A model generated the notes under the pieces. The model did no database searches. It saw only the letters and a list, made by a program, of their open reading frames with translations, and was not told where the DNA came from. The position numbers and the translations under genes are program-made. A stretch of DNA of 15,136 nucleotides from Spirochaetaceae bacterium (GTDB lineage Bacteria > Spirochaetota > Spirochaetia > Treponematales > Treponemataceae), in contig JAISTZ010000187.1 in assembly GCA_031272345.1 (NCBI GenBank), forward strand, positions 1 through 15,136, given 5' to 3'. Shown in pieces: positions 13,515 through 15,136 of this stretch. Positions within the stretch are counted from its first letter, which is position 1. The number at the start of each line of letters is the position of its first letter.

Positions 13515-13886
13515 CCCTGCGAAAAATTAACTACTTTTCGGTATCAGGGAAAACAGAGAACCCCTTCCTGCGGTTACGCCGGGGGCGGTAAACAGGGCGT
13601 CCTGCCGGAAGGCGGGGCACGGGAAGGAGCGGGGGCAAGAGTCCCCGCGGCAAGAAACCGGTCATTGAAAGACAAAGCTCCGGCGGCGGCGCAGAGCCTG
13701 GAAAACTTGAACCGCCGGCCGGAGCGCACAGAGGTGCGTTCCGAGTATGCCCGAAACGGGCAGATTCTTCAACGCGCCTCCTTGTCTTTGGGTGATAGGG
13801 GCTCCGTGAACGCGGCGCCCCGCCTTCCGCGCCTGGCGCGGGGGAACTACAACTGTGCGCTCCGGGCGGAACCGGGTGCGCACTTC
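13515..13886 (+). ncRNA. Candidate structured leader RNA upstream of the lipoprotein
   Basis: No protein gene is convincing here. The stretch contains many hairpins in series. One has CCCTG/CAGGG and CGAAAA/TTTTCG arms (13515-13549). Others are GCGGGG/CCCCGC (13629-13648), a 12-bp stem with one bulge (13678-13724) and a 9-bp stem with AGAG loop (13721-13742). TGCCCG-AAA-CGGGCA (13748-13762), GGGGC/GCCCC (13798-13821), CCGCGC/GCGCGG (13827-13841) and GTGCGC/GCGCAC with inner CCGG pairs (13855-13883) follow. The stems at 13678-13724 and 13721-13742 share bases 13721-13724 and exclude each other. A near-consensus promoter sits upstream and the lipoprotein ribosome binding site downstream. I do not recognise a known RNA family. 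It could be a cis-regulatory leader or a separate small RNA. GC-rich DNA forms hairpins easily, so this is tentative. Confidence 0.45.
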
Positions 13887-13900
13887 AAGGAGGTTTCCTT
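13887..13900 (+). promoter_or_regulatory. Ribosome binding site inside a small hairpin
   Basis: AAGGAGG (13887-13893) is the strongest Shine-Dalgarno type in the window and fixes the ATG at 13901. AAGGA (13887-13891) can pair with TCCTT (13896-13900) around a GGTT loop, which would hide the site. Confidence 0.6.
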
Positions 13901-14653
13901 ATGGACAGGAACCTGAAACATCTGCTCGCGCCGTGCATCGCGGCGCTGGCCCTCGTGATTGCGGCAACGGTATTCGTCAGTTGCGACAACGGCTCCGGGG
14001 ACAGTGGCGGAGGCGGCGGGGGCACGCCTACCGACCTTACCGGCACCTGGGTATTGTCCGATGACAATGACGCCACCTATAAGTATACATTGACCTTTAC
14101 GAGCACGGAGGTCACGTATACAGTCTCCTATGAGAACGGCGACGCCTACAACTCCACAAATAACGGCTCTGGCACCTACACCTTCGACGGTCAAACCCTC
14201 GCGTTGACTGATGAGGACGCCAAGACGGACAAGTACCCGGCAACGCTTTCCGGCGCTACTTTGACGATTGGCTCGGCGGGTTTCGGAAATGACTATGGTA
14301 AGTTCGGTTCTGCGAAGATCGGCGGCGGTACCTGGATCAAGCAGGCGGCGAGCGGAGGCGGAGGAGGAGGCGGCAGTGGAGAAGTTCCTGCCGCGCTCCA
14401 GGGGACGTGGAACAAAAGCACCGGGATGACGCTGGTGTTTACGGCGACCCAGGCGAAGATCATAACAGAGGCGAGCTTCGGCGGCACATACCCCGTGACC
14501 GTGAGCGGGAACACCATCACCTTCACATCCAGCGGGGGCACGGTGGACTATTCCATTAGCAGCGGTACATTAACGCTATCTAATGGAAGCGGCACCGTGA
14601 ACGGCTCTGTACAAATGTCGGCTGCGATGAACGGCACCTATACCAAGCAGTAG
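13901..14653 (+). CDS. Two-domain lipoprotein with polyglycine linkers, function unknown
   Basis: This 250-aa protein has a type II signal peptide (LAPCIAALALVIAATVFVSC), with lipidation predicted at C28, so it should be anchored to a membrane. After DNGSGDS and six glycines comes a first beta-rich domain (46-148). It starts LTGTW, contains many Thr/Ser-rich strands, and ends GTWIKQ. A second linker of seven glycines (152-158) leads to a second, shorter domain (166-250), which starts LQGTW and ends GTYTKQ. The matching start and end words indicate a diverged internal duplication of a lipocalin-like/small beta-barrel fold, as seen in many spirochaete and Bacteroidetes lipoproteins. Ligand unknown. 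It has its own terminator, so it is monocistronic behind the structured leader. Low charge and high Gly/Thr/Ser suggest a surface-exposed protein. Confidence 0.88.
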   Translation: MDRNLKHLLAPCIAALALVIAATVFVSCDNGSGDSGGGGGGTPTDLTGTWVLSDDNDATYKYTLTFTSTEVTYTVSYENGDAYNSTNNGSGTYTFDGQTLALTDEDAKTDKYPATLSGATLTIGSAGFGNDYGKFGSAKIGGGTWIKQAASGGGGGGGSGEVPAALQGTWNKSTGMTLVFTATQAKIITEASFGGTYPVTVSGNTITFTSSGGTVDYSISSGTLTLSNGSGTVNGSVQMSAAMNGTYTKQ

Positions 14654-14667
14654 CGGCGGTGCCTCGA

Positions 14668-14696
14668 GCGCGGGCGTCTTGTGAAAAGGCCCGCGC
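14668..14696 (+). other. GC-rich hairpin after the lipoprotein gene
   Basis: GCGCGGGC (14668-14675) and GCCCGCGC (14689-14696) form a perfect 8-bp stem with a 13-base loop, 15 bp after the stop codon. No T-run follows, so it may protect the mRNA 3' end or pause polymerase ahead of the real terminator. Confidence 0.55.
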
Positions 14697-14708
14697 GTGG
14701 CAACGAAG

Positions 14709-14745
14709 CCCCCGCCGTGTAACAGCGGCGGGGGGTTGTTTTTGT
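14709..14745 (+). terminator. Rho-independent terminator of the lipoprotein gene
   Basis: CCCCCGCCG (14709-14717) and CGGCGGGGG (14726-14734) form a perfect 9-bp stem with an 8-base loop, followed by GTTGTTTTTGT. A classic intrinsic terminator, 56 bp after the stop codon. Confidence 0.85.
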
Positions 14746-14746
14746 C

Positions 14747-14775
14747 TTGCGCATTGAGCCGGTTTGTGCTATACT
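14747..14775 (+). promoter_or_regulatory. Promoter of the coiled-coil gene at 14841
   Basis: TTGCGC (14747-14752), a 17-bp spacer and TATACT (14770-14775) lie just after the terminator, about 65 bp before the ATG. A TATAAT at 14815-14820 has no matching -35. Confidence 0.65.
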
Positions 14776-14840
14776 CTACAAATCGGAGTGGCCGAAAACA
14801 TCGCCTCGATTGGCTATAATCAGGATATGGAGGCTTAAAC

Positions 14841-15136
14841 ATGGCAGCAATGACAGCAGAACAGGCCCGTGAAGCCGCAAGGGGGCTCACTTTTGAGGAT
14901 GTTTGGGCGATTTTTAGGGAGACTGACGCCCGCATAGCAAAAATGTCGGCTGAAACCGACGCCAAAATCGACAAAATGTTTGCTGAAACCGCAAAAACCA
15001 TCAAGGAGTTGTCCGCAAACATCGGCGGCGTCAACAACACTTTGGGGAAACTAACCGAAGAAATGGTCGCGGCCAAGGTGCTGAAACTGTTTCAGAATCT
15101 CGGGTACGAGGTGGGTAAGGCCGGGCGGAATATCAG
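14841..15136 (+). CDS. Coiled-coil protein with DUF3782/nuclease-like fold, partial
   Basis: The first 98 residues are in the window and the gene runs off the edge. GGAGG (14829-14833) lies seven bases before the ATG. The sequence starts MAAMTAEQAREAARGLTFED, then has a charged helical stretch with repeated SAETDAKIDKM / FAETAKTIKEL units, typical of an N-terminal coiled coil. NIGGVNNTLGKLTEEMVAAK follows, the hallmark of DUF3782-type proteins, in which a PD-(D/E)XK nuclease-like domain usually follows (KVLKLFQNLGYEV begins it). Such proteins occur in many copies in spirochaetes and cyanobacteria, and their role is unknown. The promoter and terminator upstream make it a separate unit from the lipoprotein. 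Confidence 0.8.
   Translation, partial: MAAMTAEQAREAARGLTFEDVWAIFRETDARIAKMSAETDAKIDKMFAETAKTIKELSANIGGVNNTLGKLTEEMVAAKVLKLFQNLGYEVGKAGRNI

Noticed and set aside
13515..13900. Group II intron, retron or diversity-generating element
   Set aside because: GTGCGC near 13855 recalls a group II intron end, but there is no domain V-like sequence and no reverse transcriptase in the window.
13665..13916. Possible 83-aa protein in the leader region (TTG start)
   Set aside because: No ribosome site, it overlaps the lipoprotein start, and the DNA is dominated by hairpins. I could not link it to a protein family, though I cannot exclude it.
14815..14820. TATAAT as main promoter of the 14841 gene
   Set aside because: No -35 at 16-18 bp; the TTGCGC/TATACT pair at 14747-14775 is better.
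1..15136. CRISPR array, tRNA or rRNA genes
   Set aside because: No regularly spaced repeats with unique spacers, and no cloverleaf or rRNA-like sequence was seen on either strand.

Overview
The window is a GC-rich stretch of bacterial chromosome, probably from a spirochaete of the Treponema/Breznakiellaceae type. That placement is inference. It rests on the folC P-loop variant GSKGKGS, the short spirochaete-style lipobox FVSC, and the density of family genes common in such genomes (DUF4143 ATPase, Rpn-type nuclease, coiled-coil DUF3782-type protein). No rRNA or taxonomic marker is present.

Layout. (1) 1-1698, minus: the N-terminal 566 residues of an RND/MMPL exporter, cut by the window edge inside a six-residue tandem repeat. 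(2) 1874-5340, plus: folC, a NusG-paralogue antitermination factor starting on the folC stop codon, and a FlaA1/CapD-type nucleotide-sugar dehydratase/epimerase. (3) 5323-6555, minus: a lower-GC DUF4143 ATPase with its own strong promoter, apparently inserted. It separates the sugar gene from (4) a DegT-type PLP aminotransferase at 6789-7961. Genes 3256-5340 and 6789-7961 look like the start of a surface-polysaccharide or glycosylation pathway (4-keto then 4-amino sugar). (5) 7945-10905: a tightly overlapped three-gene molybdenum-hydroxylase-like operon (large, 2Fe-2S and FAD subunits). The large subunit is strongly reduced and lacks the usual molybdopterin motifs. (6) 10954-12039: an orphan PTS IIC_2-family membrane protein behind a clear promoter.

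(7) 12059-13411, minus: an Rpn/PD-(D/E)XK nuclease flanked by near-identical 14-bp direct repeats, and an XRE repressor. (8) 13412-13900: an AT-rich divergent control region with a perfect 25-bp palindrome and promoters in both directions, followed by a ~380-nt hairpin-packed leader. (9) 13901-14653: a two-domain lipoprotein with polyglycine linkers, then a terminator. (10) 14841 to the edge: a promoter and the start of a coiled-coil DUF3782-type protein.

Three things stand out. One is the recurrent promoter geometry -10 hexamer, six bases, ATG (folC, NusG-like, aminotransferase, Rpn), which implies leaderless mRNAs. The second is the degenerate Mo-hydroxylase operon. The third is the XRE/palindrome/structured-leader/lipoprotein module, the best candidate here for an undescribed regulatory system.
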